Shown: piece after piece, positions 1 to 8,260 of the stretch | How positions within the stretch are numbered: position 1 is the first letter of the stretch | Layout: each line of letters opens with the position of its first letter | Source of the DNA: Alistipes senegalensis JC50 | GTDB lineage: Bacteria > Bacteroidota > Bacteroidia > Bacteroidales > Rikenellaceae | NCBI RefSeq assembly: GCF_025145645.1 | Contig: NZ_CP102252.1 | Span: forward strand, 3,534,001-3,598,000 | Reading direction: 5' to 3' | DNA: 64,000 nucleotides | Program-made: the position numbers and the translations under genes | Notes under the pieces: model-generated | Seen by the model: the letters and a program-made list of their open reading frames with translations, nothing else | Databases searched by the model: none | What the model was told of the DNA's origin: nothing

Positions 1-497
1 TCGAACGACACCGATTCGAGATAGATCGTGCGGGCCAGCGCGTCGAGCTGCCGCCACGTCCCGATCATCAGCGGGGTGTATTCGTCCTCGGCCATCGCGG
101 CGTATTTCGAGTCGGGGTAGGGCTGCCACACCCCCGGGATCGAGAGCGTGTCGGTCGAGAAGAGCGACCGGTAGACGTAGTTGTCGCGGTGGCGTATTTC
201 ATCGACCCGCTGCTGGGCGCTGCGGATGCGGTCCTGGAGGATGCGGTACTTGATGACCGTTTCGCGGTTGTCGCGCAGGATGCGGTACATCTTGGGCGTG
301 TAGAAGAAATACGAGAAGACGACGTTGGCGATCGAGACGAGGATGAAACCGATCAGAATCTTGCGGATCAGACGGTAGGTGCGCAGCTGGAACGGGGCCG
401 TCATCACATCGCGCGTGAGTGCCTGCGCTTCGTGCGTCAGCTCCCCCGCGCCGGCCCGCAGCGCCCCGGTATCGAATCCGTGTCCTTTTTGCCCCAT
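1..497 (-). CDS. Membrane-anchored protein, probable M23-family metallopeptidase, N-terminal part
   Basis: The gene runs off the left edge, so only the first 165 codons are visible. The reading frame opens with ATG at 495-497 and stays open to base 1. It shows a short soluble N-terminus, one hydrophobic segment at about residues 46-66, and then a charged, probably coiled-coil stretch (about residues 70-105) followed by a conserved-looking segment ending in a tyrosine-rich region. From memory, this layout is that of the M23 peptidases often found divergent from alaS in Bacteroidota, which carry the LytM domain at the C-terminus. That domain lies outside the window, so the peptidase call rests on the N-terminus and on position next to alaS. 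A good promoter lies 27-57 bp upstream. Confidence 0.7.
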   Translation of the reverse strand, partial: MGQKGHGFDTGALRAGAGELTHEAQALTRDVMTAPFQLRTYRLIRKILIGFILVSIANVVFSYFFYTPKMYRILRDNRETVIKYRILQDRIRSAQQRVDEIRHRDNYVYRSLFSTDTLSIPGVWQPYPDSKYAAMAEDEYTPLMIGTWRQLDALARTIYLESVSF

Positions 498-523
498 CGC
501 GGAAAAAACTCTTTAATAAGATG

Positions 524-554
524 CAAATTTAGTTTAAAATGTGTAATTTTGCAA
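524..554 (-). promoter_or_regulatory. Promoter of the M23-like gene
   Basis: Read on the minus strand, TTG (552-554) is followed by a 20-bp spacer and TAAATTTG (524-531). This fits the Bacteroidota consensus TTG-N19-21-TAnnTTTG and would start transcription about 20 nt before the ATG. Confidence 0.7.
544..551 (+). promoter_or_regulatory. Minus-7 element of the alaS promoter
   Basis: TAATTTTG matches TAnnTTTG and lies 45 bp before alaS. I find no clear upstream TTG. The box directly abuts the -33 element of the divergent promoter, so the two promoters are back to back and partly overlapping. Confidence 0.55.
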
Positions 555-595
555 CCCGAATTGAATAACGGAAAAATAGGATAAATCAATATATC

Positions 596-3217
596 ATGGA
601 GTCAAATAAAATTCGTCAGGCTTTTCTCGACTTCTTCGAGTCGAAGGGCCACGTTATCGTGCCTTCGGCCCCGATGGTCGTGAAGGGCGACCCGACGCTG
701 ATGTTCACCAACGCGGGCATGAACCAGTTCAAGGACATCTTCCTGGGCAACGCTCCCCGCAAATATCCGCGTGCGGCCGATACGCAGAAATGCCTGCGCG
801 TCTCGGGCAAGCACAACGACCTGGAGGAGGTCGGACACGACACCTACCACCATACGATGTTCGAAATGCTGGGCAACTGGTCCTACGGCGACTACTTCAA
901 GAAGGAGGCGATCGAGTGGGCCTGGGAGCTGCTGCACGACGTGTATAAGCTGCCCGCCGAGCGGATGTACGCCACGGTGTTCGAGGGCTCGGAGGAGGAC
1001 GGCGTGCCGTTCGACCAGGAGGCTTACGACTACTGGAAACAGTTCCTGCCCGAGGACCACATCATCCGCGGCAACAAGCACGACAACTTCTGGGAGATGG
1101 GCGAGACGGGTCCCTGCGGCCCCTGCTCGGAGATTCACTTCGACCTGCGCGACGAGGCGGAAATCGCCCTGAAGCCGGGCCGCGAGATGGTCAACATGAG
1201 CCATCCGCAGGTGATCGAGATCTGGAACCTCGTCTTCATGCAGTTCAACCGCAAGGCCAACGGTTCGCTGGAGGAGCTTCCGGCGCGCAACGTCGATACG
1301 GGCATGGGCTTCGAGCGCCTGTGCATGATCCTGCAAGGCAAGAAGTCGAACTACGACACCGATGTTTTCCAGCCCACGATCGGCCGTATCGCGGCGATGT
1401 CGGGCAAGAAATACGGCGAGGACGCCAAGGCCGACGTGGCCATGCGCGTGATCGCCGACCACCTGCGGGCCATCGCCTTTTCGATCGCCGACGGCCAGCT
1501 GCCGTCGAACGTCAAGGCGGGTTACGTCATCCGCCGCATCCTGCGCCGCGCCGTGCGTTACGGTTATACCTACCTCGGCTTCACCGAGCCGACGCTCTGC
1601 CGCCTGGTTCCCGGACTGGTGGAGCAGATGGGCGGCCAGTTCCCCGAGCTGAAGGCGCAGCAGGGACTTATCGAGAAGGTTATCGAGGAGGAGGAGGCGT
1701 CGTTCCTGCGGACGCTGGCCACGGGCATCAACCTGCTGGACGGCGTCGTCGAGCGCACGCGGAAAGAGGGCCGCGAACTGATCTCCGGCAAGGAGGCTTT
1801 CGAGCTTTACGATACGTTCGGCTTCCCGATCGACCTCACGGAGCTGATCGCCCGCGAGCAGGGCGTCGGCGTGGACCTCGCGGCTTTCGAGAAGGAGTTG
1901 CAGGCCCAGAAAGAGCGTTCGCGCAACGCCGCGGCCGTCGATACCGACGACTGGGTGGAGCTGATCCCCATCAAGGAGAGCGTCTTCACGGGCTATGACA
2001 CGCTGACCGAGAAGGTCCGCATCGCCCGCTACCGCCGTGTGACCTCGAAAGGCAAGACTTCGTACCAACTGGTCTTCGACCGCACGCCGTTCTACGGCAA
2101 TTCGGGCGGTCAGATCGGCGACATCGGCTTCATCGAGAGCGCCAACGAGCGCATTGCGGTCGTGGCCACCGAGAAGGAGAACGGACTCATCATCCATATC
2201 GTCAGGGAGCTTCCCGAGAACCCTGCGGCCGAATTCACCGCCCGGGTCGATCCCGAGAAACGGCAGGCTGCGGCCAACAACCACACCGCCACGCACCTCA
2301 TGCACGAGGCGCTGCGCAAGGTGCTCGGCACGCACGTCGAGCAGAAGGGTTCGATGGTGACGCCCGAGATCCTGCGCTTCGACTTCTCGCATTTCCAGAA
2401 GGTTACGCCCGAGGAGCTGCGCGAGGTCGAAAGGCTCGTCAACCGCGCCGTCCGCGCCAACCATCCGCTCGTGGAGAACCGCGAGGCGACCAAGGAGGAG
2501 GCCGAGAAATGCGGTGCGATGATGCTCTTCGGCGAGAAATACGGCGACAAGGTCCGCATGGTGCGCTTCGGAACGTCGGTCGAGCTGTGCGGCGGTACGC
2601 ACACCAGCGCGACGGGCAACATCGGCTTCTTCAAGATCCTTTCCGAGAGCGCCATTTCGGCCGGCGTGCGCCGCATCGAGGCCGTCACGGGCGAGCAGGC
2701 CGAGAAGATCATCTACGCCGCCGAGGATACGATGCGCAACGTCGCCGAATACCTCAATAACCCGCAGGTCGTGCAGGCCGTGAAGAAGATGCTCGAAAGC
2801 AACGAAACGCTGTCGAAGGAGGTCGAGACCATGCGCCGCGAGCAGGTGGCGCAGTGGGCCGACAAGATCATCGCTTCGACGCCCGAGCGCCACGGCATGC
2901 AGATTTTCGCCACGCAGATCGACCGCCGTCCCGATTTCGTGAAAGACCTGGCCTACAACCTGCGCCAGCGCTCTCCGAAGCTGGTTTTCGTCGTCGGTTC
3001 CGTCTGGGAGGAGAAGCCGACGCTGACGGTGATGCTGGGCGACGAGATCACGGCTCAGGGCGTGAATGCCGGGGCTGTCGTGCGTGAGGCCGCGAAGCTG
3101 ATGCAGGGCGGCGGCGGCGGCCAGAACTTCTTTGCGACCGCCGGCGGCAAGAACGCCGACGGATTGCAGGCCGCCATCGACAAGGCCGTGGAGCTGATTT
3201 GCAATCAACTCAATTGA
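596..3217 (+). CDS. alaS: Alanine--tRNA ligase
   Basis: This cytoplasmic enzyme charges tRNA-Ala with alanine in an ATP-dependent reaction and removes mischarged serine and glycine. The 873-residue length is normal for a full bacterial AlaRS. The class II catalytic core fills about residues 1-240, followed by the tRNA-recognition helices. The editing domain carries the zinc-type ligand set H563-x3-H567 and C665-x3-H669. The C-terminal DHHA1-like domain has the typical glycine run near residue 840. The ATG at 596 gives the usual N-terminus, with the family's F(L)xFFxSKGH motif starting near residue 10. gpmI starts 26 bp after the stop and is probably cotranscribed. A long open frame on the opposite strand is a compositional shadow. 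Confidence 0.98.
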   Translation: MESNKIRQAFLDFFESKGHVIVPSAPMVVKGDPTLMFTNAGMNQFKDIFLGNAPRKYPRAADTQKCLRVSGKHNDLEEVGHDTYHHTMFEMLGNWSYGDYFKKEAIEWAWELLHDVYKLPAERMYATVFEGSEEDGVPFDQEAYDYWKQFLPEDHIIRGNKHDNFWEMGETGPCGPCSEIHFDLRDEAEIALKPGREMVNMSHPQVIEIWNLVFMQFNRKANGSLEELPARNVDTGMGFERLCMILQGKKSNYDTDVFQPTIGRIAAMSGKKYGEDAKADVAMRVIADHLRAIAFSIADGQLPSNVKAGYVIRRILRRAVRYGYTYLGFTEPTLCRLVPGLVEQMGGQFPELKAQQGLIEKVIEEEEASFLRTLATGINLLDGVVERTRKEGRELISGKEAFELYDTFGFPIDLTELIAREQGVGVDLAAFEKELQAQKERSRNAAAVDTDDWVELIPIKESVFTGYDTLTEKVRIARYRRVTSKGKTSYQLVFDRTPFYGNSGGQIGDIGFIESANERIAVVATEKENGLIIHIVRELPENPAAEFTARVDPEKRQAAANNHTATHLMHEALRKVLGTHVEQKGSMVTPEILRFDFSHFQKVTPEELREVERLVNRAVRANHPLVENREATKEEAEKCGAMMLFGEKYGDKVRMVRFGTSVELCGGTHTSATGNIGFFKILSESAISAGVRRIEAVTGEQAEKIIYAAEDTMRNVAEYLNNPQVVQAVKKMLESNETLSKEVETMRREQVAQWADKIIASTPERHGMQIFATQIDRRPDFVKDLAYNLRQRSPKLVFVVGSVWEEKPTLTVMLGDEITAQGVNAGAVVREAAKLMQGGGGGQNFFATAGGKNADGLQAAIDKAVELICNQLN

Positions 3218-3243
3218 GAATTAAAAATTAAAAATCGAAGGAT

Positions 3244-4773
3244 ATGAGCAACAACAAGGTTCTTTTAATGATCCTCGACGGCTGGGGAAACGGCCGTCAC
3301 GACAAGGCGGACGTGATTTCGACCGTCCATCCCGAATACATCTCGGCCATGACTGCGAAATACCCCCATGCCGAACTGCGCACCGACGGCGAGAACGTCG
3401 GTCTGCCCGACGGACAGATGGGCAATTCGGAGGTCGGACACCTCAATATCGGCGCCGGCCGCGTCGTCTATCAGGACCTCGTGAAGATCAACCGCGCCTG
3501 CCGCGACAATTCGATCATGCAGAATCCCGAGGTGAAGGCCGCGTTCGAATACGCCAAAAAGAACGGCGTGAACGTGCATTTCATGGGCCTCGTGTCGGAC
3601 GGCGGCGTGCACTCGTCGCTGGAGCACCTTTTCAAGCTCTGCGACATCGCCGCCGAGTATAAGATCGAAAATACCTTCGTGCATTGCTTCATGGACGGCC
3701 GCGACACCGACCCGCACAGCGGCAAGGGATTCATCGCCGACCTCGAAAAGCATATGGCCGCATCGACGGGCAAGGTGGCGACGGTGATCGGCCGCTACTA
3801 CGCTATGGACCGCGACAAACGCTGGGAGCGCGTGAAGGTGGCTTACGACGCGCTGGTGAACGGCGTCGGCGAACATGCGTCGGATATGGTCGCTGCCGTG
3901 CAGAAATCCTATGACGAGGGCGTGACGGACGAGTTCATCAAGCCCGTCGTGCACGTCGGTGCCAACGGACAGCCCGTCGGCACGATCCGCCCGAACGATC
4001 TGGTGATCTTCTTCAACTACCGCAACGACCGCGCCAAGGAGCTGACGATCGTGCTGACGCAGGAGGATATGACCGCCGAGGGAATGCACACCATGCCGCT
4101 CTACTACTGCTGCATGACTCCTTACGACGCCAAGTTCACGGGCCTGCACATTCTCTTCGACAAGGAGAACGTGCCCAACACCATCGGTGAGTACGTTTCG
4201 GCGCAGGGCCTCAAGCAGTTGCGCATCGCCGAGACCGAGAAATACGCCCACGTGACGTTCTTCCTGAACGGCGGCCGCGAGGATAAGTTCGCGGGCGAGG
4301 AGCGTATCCTCGTCGCTTCGCCCAAGGTGGCGACCTACGACCTCCAGCCCGAGATGTCGGCCCCGGAGGTCGCCGACAAGCTGGTTGCGGCGCTGGGCGA
4401 AAAGAAATTCGACTTCATCTGCCTGAATTTCGCCAACGGCGACATGGTGGGCCACACGGGCGTCTACGAGGCCATCGAGAAGGCCGTGAAGGCTGTCGAT
4501 AAGTGCGTTTCCGAGGTCGTCGAGGCGGCCAAGGCCAACGGCTACGAGGTGGTGATGATCGCCGACCACGGCAACGCCGACAACGCCCTGAATCCCGACG
4601 GTACGCCCAATACGGCGCACTCGTTGAATCCCGTGCCCATCGTGGTGGTTTCGGACCGCGTGCAGTCGGTTCACGACGGCATTTTGGCCGACGTGGCTCC
4701 CACGGTGCTGAAGCTGATGGGGCTCGAACAGCCTGCCGAAATGACGGGCAAACCGCTGGTGGAGATGAAATAA
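3244..4773 (+). CDS. gpmI: 2,3-bisphosphoglycerate-independent phosphoglycerate mutase
   Basis: This glycolytic and gluconeogenic enzyme interconverts 3-phosphoglycerate and 2-phosphoglycerate through a phosphoserine intermediate and needs two manganese ions. The 509-residue length is standard. The metal ligand D12 sits in the motif LDGWG, and the phosphoryl-accepting serine is S62 in GNSEVGHLNIGAGR, the same number as in characterised members. The C-terminal alkaline-phosphatase-like metal motif IADHGNAD lies near residue 439. The gene follows alaS after 26 AT-rich bases and ends at a strong terminator. Confidence 0.98.
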   Translation: MSNNKVLLMILDGWGNGRHDKADVISTVHPEYISAMTAKYPHAELRTDGENVGLPDGQMGNSEVGHLNIGAGRVVYQDLVKINRACRDNSIMQNPEVKAAFEYAKKNGVNVHFMGLVSDGGVHSSLEHLFKLCDIAAEYKIENTFVHCFMDGRDTDPHSGKGFIADLEKHMAASTGKVATVIGRYYAMDRDKRWERVKVAYDALVNGVGEHASDMVAAVQKSYDEGVTDEFIKPVVHVGANGQPVGTIRPNDLVIFFNYRNDRAKELTIVLTQEDMTAEGMHTMPLYYCCMTPYDAKFTGLHILFDKENVPNTIGEYVSAQGLKQLRIAETEKYAHVTFFLNGGREDKFAGEERILVASPKVATYDLQPEMSAPEVADKLVAALGEKKFDFICLNFANGDMVGHTGVYEAIEKAVKAVDKCVSEVVEAAKANGYEVVMIADHGNADNALNPDGTPNTAHSLNPVPIVVVSDRVQSVHDGILADVAPTVLKLMGLEQPAEMTGKPLVEMK

Positions 4774-4790
4774 CGCATCCCCGGTATGTG

Positions 4791-4823
4791 AAAAACGGAC
4801 GCGGCATTGCCGTGTCCGTTTTT
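4791..4823. terminator. Bidirectional terminator between gpmI and the convergent lipoprotein gene
   Basis: A near-perfect hairpin runs from AAAAACGGAC on the left to GTCCGTTTTT on the right with GC-rich inner pairs. It has an A run on one side and a T run on the other, so it can stop transcription from both directions. Confidence 0.85.
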
Positions 4824-4852
4824 GTTTCCGGGAAGGTCGGTTTACGCGGCGC

Positions 4853-6247
4853 TCAGTTCAGCGGAATCAATACCGTAACGGGGCGGTTGCTGTCTTGCTC
4901 CGAAAAAACGGCGGCTCCCGTTTCGATATTCACGAAACATACGATCTGCTTGCCGTCGGAGTTGCGCACGCCTGTCAGCGTCGCTTCTCCCGATGGAATG
5001 TTCTCAGATAAAACGCCCAGTTTGCATCCGGCCAAGGCGAGATCGAAATTCACAACACCGTATTCGAGCGTTTCGATATTGAACCATTCAGCCCCTTCGG
5101 AAAAAACTCTCCATGCAAGCCCCTTGTAGGTATTCTCTTTCGTGGGGAAAATCACATGATTGCTTTGGTCCCAGTTCAGAGGGGTAATCTGCGATGTCTG
5201 TTTATCCACTACGAGGCATTGCCCCAGAAAGTATGAATCGGCGGCTTCATAGACGGGGAGCAGCCATCCTCGCCAGTTTATACTGACTTTCGATACCCAG
5301 TCGATATAGCCGGGGTCGCCCAAATTCGTGGAATAATCGGTTCCGCTGCTGATGGATGCGATCGGTGCGGAAAGCGTATTGCTTCCGGCCCATTTCCCGA
5401 CATGGTAGTCGTGCAGGGAGACGATGTATTCACGTTGCGGAGAGCCTGCGCGTTCTTCCACTTGAACGGCTTTGATTCCGTCGTCCGTTTTGGTCAGGAA
5501 AATTTCTCCCTTGTCGAATAGCGGCATCTGTTCGAAACCTCCGTTGGGATAGAGGAATGTATAACTGTTTCCCATTGACGGCACGACGATCGTCCCGTTG
5601 TCCAATGGCCATATTTCGTTGCCTTCGATGCCGACGGCATTGGGATTCACCTGTTTTAGCACGAGATCTTCGTTTTGCATTGTGACTGCCAGCAGATCGC
5701 GGCCTTCATGGGGCAGTATGTAAAGGTCTCCGTTGTTGCCGAGTGCCGTTACGGGCGGCTCCGGGATTTCGAAATATTTGCCTGCGGATTGCGGAATGTA
5801 GAAGATTTTTCCGTCCGAATTCCGCACGAGAATATGGAAGTAGAACGCATCCGGTTCGTAGTAGGGGCGCATGTCGAAATAGTTCCCCTCTGCCGTTTTG
5901 AATTCGCATTGCAGCATCAGCGTGTATGCGCCCGACAGAGAAAACAGGTGCCGGGGCATTACCTGAATGTCATTGCGTACTTTCGTAACCGTGCCGTCTT
6001 CGGCTTCGACGCAAGAAAGAACGACGGTAGAGATGTTGCCGTTTTCGTCTATCTTGAACAATCCGACTTCCGACTCGTCGGATTGCGCCCGGGAGGGAGT
6101 GCCGGTCAGCGAAAGGTACTTCGCATCGTCGAGTTCCAGTTTTTGCATTTTGATGGTTTTGGAGCGGCCGCCCGATCCCTCGTCGCTGTCTCCGCAAGCC
6201 GCAGAAAGCATGGCGACGCTGACTAAACCCAAGATAATTTTTTTCAT
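4853..6247 (-). CDS. Orphan lipoprotein of unknown function
   Basis: I do not recognise this 464-residue protein. It begins with a lipoprotein signal peptide (lipobox LSAAC, acylated residue C18) followed by acidic and glycine residues, which suggests export to the outer membrane. The rest is mostly beta-rich, with repeated short blocks of the kind seen in periplasmic propeller or WD-like folds, but I cannot assign a domain. Base composition is visibly more AT-rich than in neighbouring genes, and codon choice is less GC-biased, which hints at recent acquisition. It stands alone: it converges with gpmI on one side and has a structured 460-bp spacer on the other. ATG at 6245-6247 is the only start that keeps the signal peptide. 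Confidence 0.75.
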   Translation of the reverse strand: MKKIILGLVSVAMLSAACGDSDEGSGGRSKTIKMQKLELDDAKYLSLTGTPSRAQSDESEVGLFKIDENGNISTVVLSCVEAEDGTVTKVRNDIQVMPRHLFSLSGAYTLMLQCEFKTAEGNYFDMRPYYEPDAFYFHILVRNSDGKIFYIPQSAGKYFEIPEPPVTALGNNGDLYILPHEGRDLLAVTMQNEDLVLKQVNPNAVGIEGNEIWPLDNGTIVVPSMGNSYTFLYPNGGFEQMPLFDKGEIFLTKTDDGIKAVQVEERAGSPQREYIVSLHDYHVGKWAGSNTLSAPIASISSGTDYSTNLGDPGYIDWVSKVSINWRGWLLPVYEAADSYFLGQCLVVDKQTSQITPLNWDQSNHVIFPTKENTYKGLAWRVFSEGAEWFNIETLEYGVVNFDLALAGCKLGVLSENIPSGEATLTGVRNSDGKQIVCFVNIETGAAVFSEQDSNRPVTVLIPLN

Positions 6248-6309
6248 AAGGTTAATTTTGCTCCTATCCGCACCTCGATAGGCGATACCGGAAAACAGAA
6301 AGCGTGGTG

Positions 6310-6470
6310 CTGAAAACTTATTTCAACTGAACAGGTCTTAGGAAACCTCGAAGATAAAATAAGCAACAGTCCCACGCCTATATCCACGGATGGATACGAC
6401 GTGAAAGATGTCCGCTTATTCTCTCTTCTGTTGAATTTCCTAAGTTCGTTCAGTGAGAATAAACTTACAC
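6310..6470. repeat. Long nested imperfect inverted repeat in the leader of the orphan lipoprotein gene
   Basis: Paired blocks are nested around one centre: ACTGAAC with GTTCAGT, CTTAGGAAA (6337-6345) with TTTCCTAAG (6436-6444), AATAAGC with GCTTATT, and a central TATCCA-CGGA-TGGATA hairpin. Weaker pairing continues outwards. The element would form a long stem in the RNA leader or a cruciform in DNA. No terminal direct repeats or transposase are visible. Confidence 0.6.
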
Positions 6471-6496
6471 TTTCCGTGTTTGTCAATATGTCATTG

Positions 6497-6527
6497 CAAA
6501 TATAGAAAACATATCCGGAAAATGCAA
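6497..6527 (-). promoter_or_regulatory. Promoter reading into the palindromic leader
   Basis: On the minus strand TTG (6525-6527), a 20-bp spacer and TATATTTG (6497-6504) match the Bacteroidota consensus. Transcription from here would give the lipoprotein gene at 6247 a leader of about 240 nt that includes the palindrome. Confidence 0.65.
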
Positions 6528-6710
6528 TCGCCATCTTTTTTCGGGACTGTCGCGTCAACAAATTTCGGCAAAAAGTTCATGACGATCAATATTGACCGAA
6601 AATTTTGTTCTTTCAATTTGAGGCAATGGCGGCCTGCCGCTTCGCCCCTTCCGGATGGTACGGGCGGGGCGGCGGAGTGCGGGCGAAAAGCCGGATTGTC
6701 CGGGCCCGGG
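6528..6710. other. Intergenic stretch without a recognised gene
   Basis: This is the remainder of the 463-bp gap between 6248 and 6710. It is AT-rich up to about 6625 and GC-rich after that. It contains a short palindrome, CAATATTG, near 6590. I see no convincing coding frame, RNA gene or strong terminator here. Confidence 0.5.
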
Positions 6711-7226
6711 TCAGTAGAGTTCGATGAACTCGTAGGAGTTGCCGACGGCGGCGAGGTAGCGCATGAATTCGTCGTGTTCGATCAGCACCGTCGCGCGGTT
6801 GTCGTTGGGGTGGAAGGCGTAACGGGGCCAGTCGCGCATCCGGATGTCGAAAAAGACGTGGACGTGGTGCGCCGGGTCGTTGATCAGCCCGAATGCCGAC
6901 ACCGATCCGGGGCACAGCCCCAGCCAGCGTTCCATCCGCTCGGGCGACGCGAACGACAGTTTGCCCTGATGCAGCCGCTGTTCGAGGTCGCGGATCGCCA
7001 GCCGCTGTTCGGCGTCGAAGCATACGAGATAGTGGCGGTCGCCCTTGTGGTTGCGGAAAAAGAGGTTCTTGCAGTGTCTGGCTCCGTCGCCGCGGCAGTA
7101 TTGCAGGGCGATTTCGCAGGTCGGGGCCTCGGGGTGCTCGTACCACTCGTAGCGGATGCCGCGGGCGTCGAGGAAGTCGAACACCCGCCGGCGCCGTTCG
7201 TCGGCCGTGAGGGGTTGTGCGTCCAT
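6711..7226 (-). CDS. ProX/YbaK-type aminoacyl-tRNA deacylase (prolyl-tRNA synthetase associated domain protein)
   Basis: The 171-residue protein is a free-standing member of the editing-domain family related to YbaK and PrdX/ProXp-ala, which hydrolyse tRNA-Pro mischarged with alanine and so protect translation. Visible family marks are the N-terminal EHPEAPTCE segment, the block KNLFFRNHKGDRHYLV near residues 53-68, and SAFGLIND near residue 109. Length and lack of a catalytic tRNA synthetase core fit a trans-acting editor. It starts one base after the stop of the upstream dehydrogenase gene, so the two are almost certainly cotranscribed. The exact tRNA substrate cannot be read from the sequence. 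Confidence 0.88.
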   Translation of the reverse strand: MDAQPLTADERRRRVFDFLDARGIRYEWYEHPEAPTCEIALQYCRGDGARHCKNLFFRNHKGDRHYLVCFDAEQRLAIRDLEQRLHQGKLSFASPERMERWLGLCPGSVSAFGLINDPAHHVHVFFDIRMRDWPRYAFHPNDNRATVLIEHDEFMRYLAAVGNSYEFIELY

Positions 7227-7227
7227 G

Positions 7228-8166
7228 TCAGCCTATTTTGTAGAACTCTTTGATATTCCGTGCAATGCACTCCACCAGCACTTCGACCGCCTCGACGGGC
7301 GACCAGGCGTTGTGGGGCGAAAGCAGCAGCCGGTCCGGCTCCCGGACCGCGAGCAGCGGGTTGCCCGGTTCGAGGGGTTCGTGCGCGAAAACGTCGAGGC
7401 CCGCTCCGGCCAGTTTCCCGGCGTCGAGGGCCGCGGCCAGCGCCGCTTCGTCCACGATGCCGCCGCGGGCGACGTTGACGAGGATGGCCGAGGGCTTCAT
7501 CAGCGACAGTTCCCGGGCGCCGATCAGTCCGCGCGTGCGGTCGGTCAGCGGGGCGTGGATCGACACCACGTCGGAGCGCCGGAGCAGTTCGTCGAGCGGC
7601 AGGGCGGGGTAGGGCTCCTCGCGCACGACGCCCGAGGTGGAGGTATAGGCGACCTCGCATCCCAGCGCTTCGGCGGCACGGGCCACGCTGCGGCCGATGT
7701 TGCCCAGTCCGACGATGCCCCATTTCGATCCGTGGAGCTGGTGGGTCGTGCGGCCGAAGTGGTATTGCCGGGACGATCCGGCGTAGGCGCTCTTGACGTA
7801 ACGGTCGTAATAGACCACCTGCCGCAGCAGTCCGATGGCCGCGCCGATGGTGGTTTCCGTCACGGCGTGGGTCGAATATCCCACGGCGTTCCGGACCGCA
7901 ATGCCCTGTTCGGCCGCCGCGTCGAGGTCGATGTGGTTCATGCCCGTCGCCGCCGCGCAGATCAGCCGCAGGCGGGGCAGCTGCCGCAGGGTTTCGCGGC
8001 GGAAAACCACTTTGTTGGTGATCGCCACGTCGGCTTCGCGGCAGCGTTCGACGACCTCTTCGCGGGCCGTCGTCTCGTAGCCCGTGTAGTTGCCCAGCGC
8101 ACGGATGGACCCGAGGTCGGCGCCTCCGAGGCTGTATTCGTCCAGAAATACGATGTTCGGTTGCAT
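7228..8166 (-). CDS. D-isomer specific 2-hydroxyacid dehydrogenase
   Basis: This 312-residue NAD-dependent oxidoreductase should interconvert a D-2-hydroxyacid and its 2-keto acid. The Rossmann motif GLGNIG lies near residue 153. The three catalytic residues appear in their usual settings: arginine in NVARGG, glutamate in HEPL and histidine in SPHNAW. The family includes glycerate, lactate and phosphoglycerate dehydrogenases; the substrate is not clear. There is no C-terminal ACT domain, so this is not a regulated long-form SerA. It is followed with no gap by the tRNA deacylase gene. Upstream lie an 85-bp spacer with a hairpin and the tcdA gene. Confidence 0.9.
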   Translation of the reverse strand: MQPNIVFLDEYSLGGADLGSIRALGNYTGYETTAREEVVERCREADVAITNKVVFRRETLRQLPRLRLICAAATGMNHIDLDAAAEQGIAVRNAVGYSTHAVTETTIGAAIGLLRQVVYYDRYVKSAYAGSSRQYHFGRTTHQLHGSKWGIVGLGNIGRSVARAAEALGCEVAYTSTSGVVREEPYPALPLDELLRRSDVVSIHAPLTDRTRGLIGARELSLMKPSAILVNVARGGIVDEAALAAALDAGKLAGAGLDVFAHEPLEPGNPLLAVREPDRLLLSPHNAWSPVEAVEVLVECIARNIKEFYKIG

Positions 8167-8198
8167 ATCCTTTGTTTTTGTAAGTTTTCGTTGGTAGC

Positions 8199-8232
8199 GC
8201 GGACCTGGTTTCCGAATGCGGATTCGGTCCGC
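8199..8232 (-). other. GC-rich hairpin in the leader of the dehydrogenase gene
   Basis: GCGGACC (8199-8205) pairs with GGTCCGC (8226-8232), and an inner CCGAAT pairs with ATTCGG. No T run follows on either strand, so a leader structure is more likely than a terminator. Confidence 0.4.
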
Positions 8233-8243
8233 TGCCCCTGAAA

Positions 8244-8260
8244 GAGGGCTTTTAGCCCTC
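8244..8260 (-). terminator. Small terminator-like hairpin over the tcdA stop codon
   Basis: GAGGGC and GCCCTC pair across a loop that contains the TAA stop of tcdA and are followed on the minus strand by TTTC. The T run is short, so read-through into the dehydrogenase gene is likely. Confidence 0.45.

Noticed and set aside
189..584. Plus-strand frame of 131 codons before alaS
   Set aside because: It runs antisense to the M23-like gene and through both promoters; the minus-strand frame has a clear membrane span and family-like sequence.
602..3208. Open frame of 868 codons antisense to alaS
   Set aside because: It lacks any recognisable domain and mirrors the codon pattern of a certain gene; GC-rich genes produce such frames on the other strand.
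6310..6470. Invertible promoter of the Bacteroides phase-variation type
   Set aside because: The promoter found (6497-6527) lies outside the repeats, no TAnnTTTG box lies between them, and the arms are nested rather than a simple pair around a spacer. No invertase gene is nearby.
6244..6561. Minus-strand frame of 105 codons upstream of the orphan lipoprotein
   Set aside because: It spans the promoter and the palindromic leader, has no domain and is better explained as non-coding.
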